Positions 46,102-46,841 of a stretch of DNA of 46,841 nucleotides are shown here, in pieces. Within the stretch, counting starts at the first letter, position 1, and every line of letters starts with the position of its first letter. The translations under genes and the position numbers were made by a program. Under the pieces are notes generated by a model. It worked only from the letters and a program-made list of their open reading frames with translations. It did no database searches and had not been told where the DNA came from. This stretch comes from Rhodospirillales bacterium (GTDB taxonomy: Bacteria; Pseudomonadota; Alphaproteobacteria; Rhodospirillales; CAMCUA01): the NCBI GenBank assembly GCA_947470575.1, contig CANITX010000004.1, forward strand, positions 1 through 46,841, given 5' to 3'.

Positions 46102-46841
46102 CCGCCGGGATGAACGAAGCCGAAGCTCGCCGGTCAGCATTTTTCCAGAAATGGCCCGAACTTTGGGCGCGCATAGCCGATATGGCGGTCAGCGATATTC
46201 CCGATGGGGCGGCGGACCGGGCGCAAGCAGCCTTGGCGGCCTGGCGGCAGGCTCCCGACGGCATCGTGTTTGGCGATCCTTCCCACTGCAATCTGTCCGC
46301 CGTATCGCTCCATCTGCGCGACGAGCTGGTGGCATGGTTGGAGGCGAACGGTGGCATTGCTTCGTTGAGCACGGCGCCGGCGGTGGATGCGGCCTTCCTG
46401 TTCGTCTTCGGCCTTGGCGACGGCGCGGCACTACCGGCATTGCTGGCTGAAACGACAGCGCGCATCGTCGTCTTCGTCGAGACCGATCCCGGCATCGCCC
46501 GGAGGGCCGCCGAGACCGCCGACTGGTCGGGATTGTTCGACATAGCCGCGCGGCGCGGCCGAGCCATCCGCTGGATCGTCGAAACGGATATCCAGGCGAT
46601 CGTGGTGCAGCTGGAACGCCTGCTGCACGGGATCGGCAACACCTTTCTCGACGGGAGCGCTATCGTCCGTCTCGGCCGTTCGTGGCTGCTCGATGCCGCC
46701 CACGATGCCCTGCGGGAACGGCTGCCCAATTTCCACCTGTCGCGCGGCTTCTTCGAAGACGAAGTGGAGATGATGCGCAACTGCCATGCCAATCTGGCGA
46801 GGCTTCCCGTCCGCGTGGTCGAAGATCGACCCGTAACGCCG
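46098..46841 (+). CDS. Maf-like/DUF115 (6-hydroxymethylpterin diphosphokinase MptE-like) protein, truncated by window end
   Basis: Manual translation: MTAGMNEAEARRSAFFQKWPELW...AAFLFVFGLGDGAALPALLAETTARIVVFVETDP...HLSRGFFEDEVEMMRNCHANLARLPVRVVEDRPVTP. Confidence 0.7.
   Translation, partial: MTAGMNEAEARRSAFFQKWPELWARIADMAVSDIPDGAADRAQAALAAWRQAPDGIVFGDPSHCNLSAVSLHLRDELVAWLEANGGIASLSTAPAVDAAFLFVFGLGDGAALPALLAETTARIVVFVETDPGIARRAAETADWSGLFDIAARRGRAIRWIVETDIQAIVVQLERLLHGIGNTFLDGSAIVRLGRSWLLDAAHDALRERLPNFHLSRGFFEDEVEMMRNCHANLARLPVRVVEDRPVTP

Noticed and set aside
1-46841. rRNA, tRNA, prophage or IS element
   Set aside because: No recognisable sequence signature, transposase or integrase found by reading; a tRNAscan/ISfinder run would be decisive

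Overview
The window is a 46.8 kb, high-GC, densely coded bacterial chromosome segment, probably alphaproteobacterial (Rhodospirillales-like; inferred from gene content only). I found no rRNA, tRNA, CRISPR array or intact IS/phage module. About 40 genes can be supported from the translations. Recognisable blocks are: a divergent OmpR-type regulator and Spy/CpxP-like protein; glcF/glcE without an adjacent glcD; an ABC-2 exporter with a methyltransferase; two Fe(II)/2OG-type dioxygenase genes, one broken by a single in-frame TAG; an LtnD-like dehydrogenase with an SDR; a carbamoyltransferase/DUF5989(SxtK-like)/SxtJ/SGNH-hydrolase cassette; a radical SAM-ynjB-ynjC operon whose ATPase (ynjD) lies beyond an MFS gene flanked by a second, truncated ynjD start; dapD, gloA, puuE-like and mlaF-like genes; a PEP-CTERM protein with a consensus sigma-54 promoter and paired upstream repeats; ydbH-ynbE-ydbL; a type III PKS with an ICMT-family methyltransferase; and, at the right edge, a phytanoyl-CoA-dioxygenase-like protein coupled to a Maf/DUF115-like protein. 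Strongest leads: the sigma-54/PEP-CTERM regulatory region, the TAG-interrupted TIGR02466-like gene, the radical SAM/YnjBC system with its duplicated ynjD 5' end, the Sxt-IJK-like carbamoylation cassette, and an intergenic repeat that has become part of the YnjB signal-peptide region. All family assignments come from reading the translations; no database search was run.
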